NCBI GenBank assembly: GCA_028023455.1
Contig: JAQFVV010006546.1
Location: forward strand, 62,001 to 126,000
Source of the DNA: Epiperipatus broadwayi
Taxonomy: Eukaryota > Onychophora > Udeonychophora > Euonychophora > Peripatidae
DNA length: 64,000 nucleotides
Reading direction: 5' to 3'
How positions within the stretch are numbered: position 1 is the first letter of the stretch; the number at the start of each line of letters is the position of its first letter. The notes under the pieces were generated by a model. The model worked only from the letters and a program-made list of their open reading frames with translations. It did not search any database and had not been told where the DNA came from. Shown piece by piece: positions 24,140 through 36,675 of the stretch. The translations under genes were made by a program, and so were the position numbers.

Positions 24140-27100
24140 TGGAAAAATGTAAATAAAGTTTAAAATTGTTCTAGACATTTAATACTTAATGTTAGATGAT
24201 GAAAATAGTCCAAGATATAAGTACAAGTAATATATAATATTTAAAATGCAGTTTTTATTTTAATAAATCATTTAATTCTTTTAACAAGATAGAATACGAT
24301 TTTATTTAAATTAGGGAATTTAAATTATCCAACAGAACCCTGTAGACTATGGCTAGATACTAAGAAAGATGTCAAGAGAATGGAAGAATTGAATTATAAA
24401 GTTGATTGGTAATTGCAGTTTAAAATTTTAATATTTCAAAATAATCTTTACAATCTCAATGTTTACAAAGTTGTTGAAAAAAAAAATAGATTAAAGTAGA
24501 TCTACATCAGTGCTGATTGGAACACAATGCATTTAATGATAATAAATATACCAGATTTCTACATATGAATTTTTTGAAATTTTATTAATGCTATATATAA
24601 ATTGGTTTAATGATCCTTTATTTTGACTATATTAAATGAACAAATGAGCAGAAGTAGCAATGATTATTTTGATCCTTCTTACTTGGTAAAATGTATTAAT
24701 TTTATTACAGAGAATATCAATCATCAATTTATATAATTGGTAACTCATTGATTTTGGTCATATTGAGCATATACTCAAGTAAGATGTAATAATGTCTTGA
24801 AAGTAGAAAAGTCATCTTTGTATATTTTGGTGTGAACATATAAAAATTTTATAACATCAAAAGATAGATTATATTAGACATTCATTAGAAATAACTCGTA
24901 AATAAGTTATGGACACCCTCAGTTTACATATATTACATGTTAAATGTTTAGACTATTTATTTATCATATTGAACATATAATGCATCAAATTTATCTTTCT
25001 AAAAAGTTTTAACACATTTCTAGTTGCAGCTCTTCTCTATATTATGTTCTAAGCCATGAACAGTTAGTGAAACTCTTTATATTTTGTGAGAGAATTTTTA
25101 TAATATATATGGATCTGTTTCCTTTTTTAAAAAGTCAAACAAAATTTAGCAGTAAAGAAACGATATGGTAGTAATTAATGATGTTAGAAGCAGATATATC
25201 AGAACTTCTAAAAAATTTCTTTCACAACTCCAAAAAAATCAGATAAAATTTATATGTTCTTAGATAAACTATAGTATTAAAACTATATATATATATAATT
25301 TAATTGTAACTGAACTAAAGGCAAATAAAAATAAACAAAATTTAATTAAAATCTGAAAAAGTTAAAAAATAAGATTAGTGGATATGTTTTTCTAATCCAC
25401 TCAATAAGTCAAATGGCACCTTAATGCTGATTTACACTAATAAGAGGTAGATAGGATCTAGCAAATAATTACTTTTATTAATTCAGACAACTGTGAAAAT
25501 TTAGCATTAATACAAAGCTAAAGAGCTACACTATTTTTTAAAATCATTCTAAAGCTCAGCAAATTCTATTTGAGTTTGCATAAAGAAATGCTTTTCTTGC
25601 TTCATTTCTAATTGTGGTGAGAAATATTGACGGAAATGGCAAACCAAATGATCTGTTATGTATAGTCGGCTCGATTAAATAAAAATCAAACCATTTTAAA
25701 TCATAAAATTGTATGTGAAAATATTTCAAATGATTCATATTTTATTTTATTTTGCAGCCAATTTTATTTTTTCATAAATGCTCCAGTCGTAGATTTTCAG
25801 CATAAAACTATGTGATCTCCCATCGCAGAGATAAATTAAGTTATTGAAGTTTTCAAACACCAGACAAATAGCATAATTTGCTTAGCTAATTTTTGCAGTA
25901 AAAAAAAAAAAAAGAAAGAAAAAATTTGAGTTAGTTTCATAATAAAAATAAGTTTGTTTTGGATTCCAATTTGCAAAGAAGCAACAGTTTAAATAAAGCT
26001 AAAAATGTTAATAATATTTGGTAATGCCTCTTTCAGATCTGCAAAAATTTTCTTAACCTTTAATTCAAAGCAATGAATTACCCAATGAATGAATGAAAAA
26101 TCCAACTTGTTTTCATTGATCCTTGAAATATTCATTCACTATTAGAAAGTGAAATCCCACTGTGTAATAGATCAGTCTAATAAATAACTAAATAATAAGT
26201 TTGAGTATTAAATTTTTATGAATGCAGTTATTAAAGTAGTATTTTTTCTTCAGCACTGTTATCTAATAATACCCGATATATATGAGTACTGCTCTGCGTT
26301 TGTAATGCCAGTTCATTTATATAACTCAGGAATGGACAATTTCTAGTGTCCCTAAATTGTGAGATTAGATGTAGACATTGAACTCTAATTATAAAAATAA
26401 AAGGTAAGTCTAGATCTTGTAAAAATAATAATATTGTAAATAAATTATAAAAATATAATTTTATTGATAGTATCAGAAAAAAAAGCATATTCAGTGAATC
26501 ACATTTTTAAAAAAAGGATTTTTTATTCTGCAAATATATGAAGATGATAATGTTTTTTTAAAAAAATCCTGAGATACTTATTTAGAATGAATCTGTAATA
26601 GTTTTAACTTTTATTTCGATATTAATATGCATGTTGGAAAATTATGCTTTTTAAATCGTCTTTTGTAAACCTTGCAAATTTGTTCTTAATGAAAATTTTT
26701 TACATCCATGAAATTAATAAAAAAAACAAAACAAGGTCAATACTGGGTGATTCTTATTTAAAAAATATTGTACTTCTATTATTATCAAACTTAACTTCAC
26801 TCATCAAAAGTCTGGCGAAAGAAAAACAAATCAGAAAATCATTAAAATAATCAATATTTAAATTTTTAACTGCTTCTATAATATATTCTTATTTTATAAA
26901 ATGCTAAATATTATTTATCTATATTAACATATTTATATACAAATTGAATGGTAGTGCAAAAGTTGAATGGTTTAGCTAAACTCATGCATGAAAAAATTGG
27001 GTGAAGAATCTTGTTTGGCAGTGATTTTTTTTTCTATTTCTGTTGCATTATTTTATTCTTGAACATTTTCTGTTAATCTAATTGCTATTAGTAGCACAAG

Positions 27101-27145
27101 TTCTTAAGTCAATTGTGTAAATTTGTTAGTTTTTGGAATTAACTA
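24140..27145. other. Long non-coding stretch, nothing recognised
   Basis: A/T-rich with poly-A and poly-T runs and a TA tract near 25285. No splice-flanked coding segment or repeat boundary was identified. Small frames at 25556-25738, 26231-26488 and 26644-26850 have no recognisable domains and are treated as chance. Confidence 0.4.
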
Positions 27146-27149
27146 TAGC

Positions 27150-27255
27150 TAGTTAGCCGAGAGATCATTGCAGTCGCCTTGCAAACTAGTAGTTGGTTGC
27201 AGACGGTTGTGGATTCGCCTCCCGGACAATGCTATGACATATGAAAAAAAACTAT
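27150..27255 (+). repeat. tRNA-derived SINE (Leu/Ser-like head)
   Basis: GTTAGCCGAGAGATCATTGC resembles an A-box region, and GTGGATTCGCCTCCCGG matches a B-box about 55 nt later, wide enough for a tRNA with a long variable arm. An A-rich tail (TATGAAAAAAAAC) follows. The acceptor ends do not pair convincingly, so it is called a SINE and not a tRNA gene. Confidence 0.55.
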
Positions 27256-27317
27256 AGCTTTATAAGATATTTTTAAATACTTTTCTTTTGTTAATCTAAA
27301 CATTTTAATAACTTATA

Positions 27318-27513
27318 TAATATTAATATCATCTATGTTCTTTAATACTTTTATAATGCTTTTGTTACCCCTAATACGCCAGTTTCGATTGCCCCAACAA
27401 TAACAATCTTCTTCAAAACTAGATTGTGATTACTGGGGCAATCGAAACTGTCATATTAGGGGTTTAAAAAAGCATTATAAAAGTATTAAAAAACATAGAT
27501 GATATTAATATTA
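27318..27513. mobile_element. 196-bp near-perfect palindromic MITE
   Basis: The left arm begins TAATATTAATATCATC and the right arm ends GATGATATTAATATTA. Pairing continues through ACTTTTATAATGC and CGATTGCCCCA with few mismatches. The loop is only about 40 nt. No ORF is present. High arm identity means either recent insertion or arm-to-arm gene conversion. Confidence 0.8.
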
Positions 27514-27519
27514 TATGGA

Positions 27520-28088
27520 TTTGGCAATGCAATAGGAAAGATAAAATTATAATACTTCATTTTAATAATCTTTCAAAAAAATGTAAGATAGTGCCAGCAT
27601 AGGAAGCATATTTTGTATTAAGATGATTTTTTTTAAATTTTGAAATATTCTGATTTGTCTAGCCAACATACACTAGAAATAAAGCACACAGATTAGTATT
27701 CATTATTTTTGAATATAAAAGTAAAGCCTCAGAAAAGCATAGTAAAGTTTAGATATAAATTTTTTTTAAGTAGAATAAGTCTACTAAAACTCTGATCCAA
27801 TAAAATAAAAAATAAAAAGTTTTAATAAGCCCAAAACTACACTGTATCTAACTACACAACTTCCAACTTTAAAATATTCATAGAAAAATGTAAGAAAACA
27901 AACAAAAATGTAAATAAACAAACAAAAAAACATTAAAATTTACAAATTTTATGACATTCAAGCACCATTTTTCATTCTCAAAGCACTATACATTATCATG
28001 TTTAAAAAAAGTGTAAAATTTGTAAATAAATTTTACAATAAGCTAGTAACTGTTTTTCTATCTCAGAGCTCTATATATGTTTTATAGA
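27520..28088. other. Non-coding DNA, nothing recognised
   Basis: A/T-rich spacer between the palindromic MITE and the mariner copy. No supported feature. Confidence 0.4.
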
Positions 28089-29256
28089 TGAAGGGGTATC
28101 CAAAAGTAACCAGAATCATTTAACAGTGGGAATGCTTGTTGTAGTAATGCTGCTGTCACTAAATATCTATATATGCAGGGACCTTATGAAATATGCTGAA
28201 TGACATCATCATATGAAATCATGATATTATGTGGCAATTTTTTTTGTAAAATATATTTTATGTATTCGGCGATTTTTATTATGGTTGAAAAGTTTGAACA
28301 AAGTGTAACTGTGAAATTCTATTTTCTGTTAGAGGATACTATTGTAATGCTTGAAAAAGCTTACAAGAAAGTTGCTTTGAAAAAAATCCAAGTTTTCAAA
28401 TTGTTTTTTCACTTCAGTAATAGTGAATTTTCAATTGTAGACAAATATTGTTCAGGGCGGCCATCGATTTCCAAACAAATGAAAACCTTGTGAGAATTTT
28501 TAAACTGATTTTGAAAAACTGTTGCATAACAATTGATGAACTTATTAATTTGTATATATATATCTTGGAGTTTTTGCCAATAAATTTTGAGTAATGAATT
28601 ATGAATGAAAAGAATTGCAGAAAAATTTGTGTCTCACATGCTCACAGCTGTTTAAAAGTAGTCCTGAGTGGATGCATGTCATGAATTAAAATGTAACTAA
28701 AAATTAATCCTGACCTTTATTTAAAAAAATTATTACTGGTGATGAAATCTGATGCTATGCTTATGAATTTAAGATAAAACAACAGTCAAGCAAATGGAAA
28801 ACTTTAAATTTACTATGTCTCAAAAATGTTCAGTCATTGTTAAGACAGTGCTGATGTCTATTTTTGATGCAAACAGCATTGTTCATTCAGAATTTATTTC
28901 TAGTGATCAAGCTGACAACCAGGTGCTCTGCTTACAAGTTCTGAAACATTTGTGTGACATAATAAGACAAAAGCATCACAATTGTGTCAAAGTGGGTGTT
29001 TGTCTTATAGCTAAAGATGCCATTGGATGGTGCCGTTTTCACGCTAAAACTATAAAATATGAACATTCACGTGCTGTTGATTTTAATAATTTTTTTGTGC
29101 TTTTTTGTAATGCGAAAATAAAAACAAAACAAAATCGTCTTTTTAAAATATTATTTTTTATTAACGTATACAATTTAAATGACAATAATAAATGTAAAAT
29201 AAAATCAACAAATTACAATTTCATTCAGTGTTTTTTATATCGTATACTTTTTAAAT

Positions 29257-29385
29257 TGTGTTACGGTTTTTTTTTATCAATTTTCTATCGGATATTTTTT
29301 TACTTGTGTTACGGCTTTTTTTTATTTTTTTTATCAATTTTCTATCAGATATTTTTTTACTTGTGTTACGACTTTTTTTGTTGTT
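29257..29385 (+). repeat. ~60-bp tandem repeat, about 2-3 copies
   Basis: The unit TTGTGTTACGGCTTTTTTTT, followed by ATCAATTTTCTATCRGATAT, repeats within the nested transposon. It gives the repetitive Phe/Tyr/Leu-rich translation in this area, which is not a protein signal. Confidence 0.7.
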
Positions 29386-29428
29386 GTTTAACTAAAAAAT
29401 AATAATCGTAATAAAAGTAAAAGTTGTT

Positions 29429-29509
29429 ATGGTTAGATTTAGTGTTAGTTTAGGGTTAGGGGTTAGTTTAGGGTTAGTTTAAAGTTAGTTTTAGGGTTAG
29501 GGTTAGTGT
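29429..29509 (+). repeat. Degenerate TTAGGG telomere-like tract
   Basis: GTTAGGGTTAG-type units occur about seven times in 80 bp, with GTTTAGGG variants. TTAGGG is the telomere unit of most animals other than most insects. It sits inside the nested DNA transposon, so it travelled with, or arose within, that element. Confidence 0.7.
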
Positions 29510-30519
29510 TCTGTTGTTTGTAATGCTAAAATAAAAAAATTCAAAATCGTAACTGTACTCCGACAAAAGAAAGAAACTCAAACTTTTTTAAACAACAACA
29601 AACACATACAAATGTCTTCTTTACTTATTAAACATGTTTATAATATTTGCTTTTTATGAAATTTACAAAAAAACCTGTATATTTGGACTTTTCTTACTGG
29701 ATATTTTTTTAGTACAGCTCTTTTTTACTTCAAAAATATACAGACGGTGGAATCTTCTTTGTCTCGTGTAATGTTACTAACAGTATGTTACTTGACACGT
29801 TACCTAATTGCAACTCAATAAAAACATAGATATTTAACATTTTCCCAAATAAAAGTTCAATACAGTATGTTGTAAAAAGTCTTAGAATTATTGCTTTAAA
29901 AAATCTGAACATTTCAATAGTTTAAAATAAAAAAAAATCCAATGAAAACAACATTTCAATACAATTCAAATACAAACTCTTTCATCAAGCCGTAATTATT
30001 TTATAAATTGTGCGAATTCGGAAAATGTATTTGCTGCTATGCTACATACATGCTGTACTGCTACGCAACATAGCGGTCTGCATTCTGTAGCACAACAAAA
30101 AAGTTGTATTATAGAAAACGCGGGCATCTTTAGCTAAAAGATGAATACCCAAAGTGGAAAATGATGGATTTTCCATGATAACATGCCATACACAAAGCCT
30201 TGAATGTAAAACAATTTTTAACTAAAAATAGCATGAATCAACTTATCTACCTGCCATATTCACCTGATCTTATTTTATATGTTTTCTTTTTATTTTTTTG
30301 AATGAAATAAGTGGACTTGGAAGGGGAAAAAAAATTATGAAGACATTTAAAGATATGACTTTGTGCAATTTAAGAACAACTTCAGAAAAGGAAAATCACA
30401 TTTAGGCTGGTGAATTGCATGAAACAGATAGTATTTTGAAAAATATTCAATCTATAACACAAAAATAAATCAAGAATTTTTTATTACAAAATTTCAGTTA
30501 TTTTTGAGTATTCTCTCTT

Positions 30520-30947
30520 ATTAATAAAATTTCTTCACTTCATGTCTTTCTTTAGTATGCTTTCTGAATTTGATATTTAGTATTATGTGTAATAAAATAT
30601 TTTCTGAGCATAATGCTAAAAGTTTTACAAAATTTTACAACATATTAAAAGTTGATACATATTTAAAAACATCAAACCAGTTAGAGAGATTCTAATTTCT
30701 TGATAACAAGACAACTATTATGTTTCTATAAGAACAAAAATAAAAAAATGTCCAGAGCATATTTAATGACAATAAATAAAAATATGATAGTTAATTTTGT
30801 TTTCTTATTTTTGTTGTTTCATTGAATGCATGAGTGGGTCGTCTCAATTTAATATATATTAATAACTATATTATTATTATTTATTAAAATTTTGTTTACA
30901 CTATTGTTTTGATTTATATATGCTTACTATACATATAAAAGCATCTG

Positions 30948-31018
<71 letters not shown>

Positions 31019-31310
31019 TGTGTTGAAAGTTACTATACACTTGCAGTTCAATAAACAATATGTATTTTACTCTTGTCAATGTTTACCAACAAAACATCAG
31101 CTATTATATGTTACATATGTTTGTACATGAAGGAGACTTGGAACAAAATATAGTTAGTTTATGGCATAGAATCAGTTTCATTTTTATAACAGATTTAATA
31201 TATAGTACATTAGAATCTTTACTAAATAAATATTTTGCACCATGATTTAAACCTTTATTTGAGCATAGAATATAACTAACTTTATATAGCTGTGTATGTA
31301 TGTACATAAA
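30520..31310. other. Non-coding DNA with (TA)n(TG)n tract
   Basis: A compound (TA)n(TG)n microsatellite lies at about 30950-31018. The two opposite-strand frames over 31060-31319 are mirror shadows without features. Confidence 0.5.
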
Positions 31311-31324
31311 AGCAGTCACTATTT

Positions 31325-31930
31325 AAAACAATGTCAATATCAATAACAATCAGTGATCTCAACCTGTAGTCAAGGTAACCATTTTTTACAATAAAGTTGG
31401 AAAACACACTTTATCTATGATTCAACATGTTTATATAAAAATTAAAGACTGCAACTTAACTAAAGAGAATGAGATTATTAATTTAAAGAAGTTCAAATAA
31501 ACACCATTAAACAGGCAAATATAACCTGTTCTGGAAGCAGATTAACAAATAGTCAATTATAACTTTCAAATTCTGCTGAAACTATGTAATACTTAGATAA
31601 TAAAGTTAATAATGCTTAAGGCTAGATAGTTTTACCAATGTAAATATGTAAAAGCAGACAATACTTAAACAATATCAATAACAATCAACAGTCTCAATCT
31701 GTAATCAAGGCAACCTCTTTTTTACAATAAAGATGAATACCCATCATTATCTATAGTCCAATATGTTTATATACATACTAAAGATTGCCACTGGGCTTAA
31801 AAGAGTGAGATTATTAATTCAATAAAGCTTAAATAAACCTCATTAAACAGGCAAATATAACCTGTTCTGAAAGCAAACTAACAAATAGTCAATTATAACT
31901 TTCAAATTCCATTGAAATTATGTATTAATT
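31325..31930. repeat. Tandem duplication, ~335-bp period, two copies
   Basis: The block beginning CAATAACAATCA at 31341 recurs at 31676. Both copies contain ACAGGCAAATATAACCTGTT and AACAAATAGTCAATTATAAC. By eye the copies differ by about 15-20%, so the duplication is not recent. No coding content is seen. Confidence 0.75.
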
Positions 31931-32375
31931 ATATAAAAAAGTTATATATATATATACTCATTAAGACTGTTAGTAATTAAATTTGTTGATAATGTTCTAT
32001 GCAGTTTAGCAAAGTGTGCAAGCAAAAAAAATAATTTAGTCAATTGAATGAAATTATTAATACTCTTAATGTAAACTTTTTGTGCTTCTTGCATTCAGGA
32101 GACTTTTTTATTGATAACAATTATCTTATTATAGTGTGTATATTTGGATTATGATGTGTGCATATTAGTAATTACTCTTTAAATATATATATTAAATACT
32201 GCCCAACACTAAACTAGTAATGGTAAATAAAATAGAAAATCATATAGCATTACAATACTAACCCAAAAAAAATTATTAAATTTCTTCCATGACCATAATT
32301 TAGTCTATTAACAAATAGATTTTTTCAAGTGAAATTAAGAAGATACCAACAACACACACACATATATATATATAT
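31931..32375. other. Non-coding DNA ahead of the LTR element
   Basis: A/T-rich DNA ending in an (AC)n(TA)n tract at 32352-32375, which was the insertion target of the LTR retrotransposon. Confidence 0.5.
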
Positions 32376-34135
32376 TGTACCGAGTTCGAATATGTGTCAT
32401 TCGAAACACCGGCCTCTTAGGCAGAGAACATACTCGGAGAATATGTATGCCCAAACGATAGCTATAAAATATATAACTAGCGTTACATTTCCAGGACATA
32501 GCTTCTTCTCGGCTGTTGAGTTCAACACCACATTCAAAGCACTTTTTTTTGTTTGTGTATAAACACGGGCACCAGTTAATTATCCAAGAATGAATAAATA
32601 ACGCACTTTGAGCAATAGCCACTAACTCAATGCCTAAATATCCACAGCTAGCTCAGCTATTTGTAATCACTAATAGATTATACATAATTAGTGGTGAAAG
32701 AATTGATAAAAAGATTTGTAAAAGAATTGATAAAAAGAATTGACCGACAAATAAAGTTTAATTTTAAAGACAATTTATTAACTAACATTTACTAATTTTA
32801 AACATTTTATAATTCTAATAAAACACACGCATATTTTTAAATTAACATTTCTAAACTAGTTTAAATATTCTTGTAGATTTTAATAATAGAACACTGGTAT
32901 TTATCTAATTTAACTAATAACACTGATATAATGATCATGCACATATTAACTCATACACTCACATATATAATAATAAAGTATTACATAGCATTTGAAACTT
33001 AAACACACATATCAATAGTTCATTTTATGTATGATATAGAGTTCATATAATTAGACTCTTGGAGGATTCGCATGAATTAATGCAATGCAATGGCTATTAC
33101 AGTATAAATGAAAATAAGCAAATGTTTTACCTAGGATTTTGAATGTAGATTTAGAACTTTGTTTTCTTCTTCCATTATGCATACTTCCAGCCGACTGGGA
33201 TGTTTCCTTGATGAGTTTCCTTATTTTTCATGATTATTACTATTGGAGACAATTAGATACTGATGGAGATTTTCTAAGATGTTATGCTGACATTATTTCA
33301 CGGGCAGATCTTGCTGTTTTCATCGGACATCAGGCTGTGGAGAGGCGTGTATTTCCCAAAACTGCTCAGCACTGCATTTTGTTTCTGGATACAATTAACT
33401 CAACTGATGGTCTTCTCTTGACTTAACTGACTCAATTAATTTCTGAACTCAACTGATTATCCGATAAAATTTTACTATTTATACCTGCGAAGTGTTTTTC
33501 TTTTCGATATCCTCCGGCAATATCTGTTGTCAAAATTTCATTGATAATCCTTTGACAACGTGTTTTGGAAGATTGTTTAATTAGTAATAGCCATGCAGAA
33601 GTGTTGTTTTATATTAATAATTAATTAATAGCCATTGCCATGTTTTTAATGATAATCTTCTTTAACTTTCATTTATTTATAATAACATTTATTACGCATA
33701 CATTTATTCTATTATTGACAATCGCACATATATACGCACATATATTACTAGTTTTAAGATTACTTTTTCTTTAATTCGAATGAAAAGAGATTTGTATTTT
33801 TTAAACTTTAAATTATTTATATTTTACGAATACTAATAAGAAAACTCTTTACTTCCTTTTTATAAAACCTTTAGTTTAACTTTTCTAACAAAACACCCCT
33901 CTCCCCTTCTGATTAATTAATTGTAGCTTTTTATTTCAAAAACTAATGATGGAAAACTATTTGATTCATATCTTTTTCGAAAACAAACTGTAATAAACTC
34001 TTAAACTTTTAATTTTACTTTTGACAGCAAACTGATTTTGTTTACTTAAAGAAACCTTTTAGATTTTTATAACTTATTTATTATTTAATAATTTTTTAGG
34101 CAAAATCATCATGTGCCAATTTCAATATTGGTACA
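32376..34135 (-). repeat. LTR (3' LTR in element orientation)
   Basis: 1760 bp, with TGTACC...GGTACA ends. Unusually long for a Gypsy-type LTR. It carries a 95-codon + strand frame (33139-33426) that is also open in the other LTR. The two copies are otherwise colinear except for small indels near the TGTGTCAT/TGTGTCCT and AGAGAACA/AGAGAAGAACA sites. Confidence 0.85.
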
Positions 34136-34153
34136 TTACACCACCCTCCCTTT
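34136..34153 (-). promoter_or_regulatory. Polypurine tract of the LTR element
   Basis: Read on the - strand, AAAGGGAGGGTGGTGTAA lies directly against the TGTACC start of the LTR. This is the expected primer for plus-strand DNA synthesis and sets the element's orientation. Confidence 0.75.
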
Positions 34154-34394
34154 GAGAGTAAAATGCGTCTATTTTTGACCATTTTATCTCTGACAACTTT
34201 AAATCTTAATTTATTATTCTTTCTAAGTTTGCTTTTTGATATCTTTTACTTTCCATACCAAGGGCAATCTCCAATGATACTTTTCTTCTTTCTATGCTGG
34301 CAACATTGTTTACAATGTTCTGAGTCCTGGATAGTGACCACGAGGACAAACTAATTTTGTGGCACAGGGATCTTTTATAAACGAAGCTTCGGCT

Positions 34395-34588
34395 GCCGAT
34401 TCTCTTGATCGGACTTTGACTAAGAAAAGGTCACTGTGAATGGCAGGAATTTTCAACTGTCCATTTCCGACTTATGCTTTGGAAAACGATTGCCGATTCT
34501 CTTGATCGGACTTTGACTAAGAAGAGGTCACTGCAAATGGCAGGAATTTTCAACTGTCCATTTCCAACTTATGCTTTGGAAAATGAGG
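34395..34588. repeat. 97-bp tandem duplication in LTR-element interior
   Basis: The block GCCGATTCTCTTGATCGGAC is at 34395 and again at 34492. The units differ at only a few bases (AAGAAAAGG/AAGAAGAGG, TGTGAATGG/TGCAAATGG), so it is a recent local duplication between the gag-like ORF and the polypurine tract. Confidence 0.85.
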
Positions 34589-35663
34589 TATGAGATATAG
34601 GGATTCTCCCCTGAAAAGATACTTATGACTTACTCTGGTTGTCACCAGTGCGCATTTTAAAAGAGGAATGATCCCAGCCAATCCATTACGGGTACTAAAA
34701 TTTATCCAGTCGACAGCTTTAAACTTATCCTTAACTAAAACATTTCTATACTACCCTCATTCCCTTAATTTCGAACCCTTATACATTCCCAATATAATTT
34801 AGATTGACTTTATATTTATCTATTTTAATCCTTACAATATATTTTTAAATACACATGAACATTATTTTAACATATTTATTTATATTACATTATTATTTAT
34901 AACTGTTATGAACATTATTTTACATATTTATTTAATCTTACAATACTATTCTAAACTATCACGGACATCAATTTACATATTTATTTATATTACGATATTT
35001 TTAAACCATTTAATTTATTCAGCTTTTATTAACTTGCGTATATTCAAAAACTATTTTATTTTATCGTGCATGTACTCAGAAAAACAAAACTGTTTTACTT
35101 TATTATGATTCATTATTACACTGATATTTTTTTTTGACTTGACTTTAAATCATTTATTTACTTCCTTTTATTACCATGCGTGTATTCCAAAAAAAATCTA
35201 TTAGTTTATTACGAGTCATTCTTTATTATTATTTACTACAGATATATTACGCTTATTTATTTAACTTGATTTTATTGATTTTATTTGACCTATATTTACG
35301 AACATTTTTTTTAATTACTTTATGTGCGTGGAGAAAAAAAATCTTTTATTTTACAAAGCCTCCATTATTATTATTACTTAAACAATCTTTTTAACTTACT
35401 TTTAATTTATCATTATTCATTTTTTTTTTAATTTATTATCTTAGTTTTAAATAGAAGTTTCAGATTTAAACTTCTCAAATTTATTGACATTAGAATAATC
35501 ATATTCGTACTCATTGTCCATTTCCGGTCCTTTTTGTTTATTTCCTTTACTATTCTGCCCGTTTACTAACTTTTAAACTATGTCAGGCGGTTCCTTCTTT
35601 CTTTCTACTAACTCACTAATATAAATTATACTCCATATTCTCACATCTATCTCTTGATTAAAA

Positions 35664-36314
35664 TTATATTGCTTTGTCTCTTTCTCTTTTTCTATTTTCT
35701 GCCTTGTAAATTAGAAAACCTTTAAGCTTCACAGATCTCCGTATTTTTCCTAACTGAGAATATTTTTTTCTACGCTTTCTTTTTATTTTAAATCTACATT
35801 TAAAACAAACACGAACTTTTACTTTAACCTTTTTAATTTTTTGTAAAAACTTTTCAACGCTATCTTCTACCTTGAACTTATGTCTCTCTTCTATTTCTTG
35901 ATCTACATTTGTTTCTACCTTATCGGTCACAATGCTATCTGATTCTAATTCAATTTCTATCTCTTTTATCACCTCAACTTCCTTTTCATCTTCCTGACTT
36001 TCTTTAATTAAATCTACTTCTATGATCTCTTGATTTTTCTCTATCTTTCCTGTGATTTCACATCTTATTTCCCTTACTTCTGCTCTGAGTTCTTTAATTT
36101 CTGTTTTAACCTGACTAATTTCTTCCTTCAATTCTGCTTTGAGTTCTAACTGGCTTTGTTTGAATTCTTGCTGACTTTGTTCAAATTTCTGCATCATATT
36201 CATCATCATTTTCATCATCATTCGTGTCTCAGATACTTCTTCTTTCTCTTTTTCCACTAACTGAGGATTTTTAAAATATATTGGGCTTTCTTCCAGCTCC
36301 ATTTCTTTATTCAT
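35664..36314 (-). CDS. gag-like protein of the LTR element
   Basis: 216 codons, the only sizeable frame in the interior. It starts about 390 bp inside the primer-site end, where gag belongs. Residues about 30-42 are a Met-rich stretch (MMMKMMMNMMQKF). Residues about 43-110 form a charged heptad-like region with repeated QSQ and ELK/EIK units, predicted coiled coil. An acidic Glu/Ile/Val-rich part (about 110-165) follows, then a basic Lys/Arg-rich end with a single CFKC pair that could be a broken zinc knuckle. A Met/Gln-rich coiled coil is common at the N-terminus of invertebrate Gypsy gag proteins. It presumably packages element RNA in cytoplasmic particles. The capsid core is absent, so this is a truncated gag. 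Confidence 0.6.
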   Translation of the reverse strand: MNKEMELEESPIYFKNPQLVEKEKEEVSETRMMMKMMMNMMQKFEQSQQEFKQSQLELKAELKEEISQVKTEIKELRAEVREIRCEITGKIEKNQEIIEVDLIKESQEDEKEVEVIKEIEIELESDSIVTDKVETNVDQEIEERHKFKVEDSVEKFLQKIKKVKVKVRVCFKCRFKIKRKRRKKYSQLGKIRRSVKLKGFLIYKAENRKRERDKAI

Positions 36315-36675
36315 AGTTATGCTATTACTTTTTTTAAAAAAATTATCTTTTGCATTAACAAATTGAATATTATTATTGTTTATTTATTTTTCTTACTAAG
36401 ATGGAAACATATGCTGACTCCACCCCTTTTTGTCCATTTTTCCTACCCGTTCTTAATGCTTTAACTCCACCCAAATATCTAACTGTCTCTGATTTAACAT
36501 AATGATTTATTTTAAATAACGTAAATAGCATAAATCTCTTTTCATTTAAAGAAAAAAAAAGTTTTCGGTCAATTCTTTTTTTTTAAATTAAAACACTTTT
36601 ACATACGTAATTTAGCTTTTGTATAAAAAAATTTCAAACAAGAAACAAAGTATTTAATTACTATTGTTTCTTAGG

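Larger units (their letters stand above)
28995..30149. mobile_element. Non-autonomous DNA transposon nested in mariner
   Basis: It is flanked by a 7-bp duplication CAAAGTG (28988-28994 and 30150-30156). The terminal inverted repeats are GGTGTTTGTCTTATAGCTAA on the left and TTAGCTAAAAGATGAATACC on the right, and both continue into AAGATGCC. It is 1155 bp long and lies inside the mariner transposase. It has no transposase of its own; the frame extending from 28794 into it is a read-through from mariner. A 7-8-bp duplication suits hAT-like or P-like elements, but the superfamily is not certain. Confidence 0.75.
28288..30466 (+). pseudogene. Mariner transposase pseudogene
   Basis: The N-terminal helix-turn-helix part runs from about 28288 (VEKFEQSVTVKFYFLLEDT, then KAYKKVALKKIQVFK, then a CSGRPS hinge near 28450). 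The catalytic region restarts near 28800 (KTVLMSIFDANSIVHSEF), where the first catalytic Asp falls in the FDANSIVH string. After the insertion, the remainder near 30150-30300 reads as an HHDNAPAH-like and YSPD-like region (MITCHTQ, YLPAYSPDL) with the second Asp region damaged. Several stops and frameshifts are present, so no full protein is made. Confidence 0.75.
28090..30516 (+). mobile_element. Decayed mariner element, interrupted
   Basis: The ends form imperfect terminal inverted repeats: GGGGTATCCAAAAGTAAC on the left against AGTTATTTTTGAGTATTC on the right. Removing the nested insert (28995-30149) leaves about 1.27 kb, the usual length of a mariner. The interior encodes a broken mariner transposase. 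It jumps by cut-and-paste into TA sites when intact; this copy is dead. Confidence 0.75.

Noticed and set aside
27150-27235. A functional tRNA gene
   Set aside because: A- and B-box-like motifs are present, but acceptor ends do not pair and an A-rich tail follows, so a SINE fits better.
28794-29402. 202-codon frame taken as one protein
   Set aside because: Only the first part (to about 28990) is mariner transposase; the rest reads into the nested transposon and its tandem repeats.
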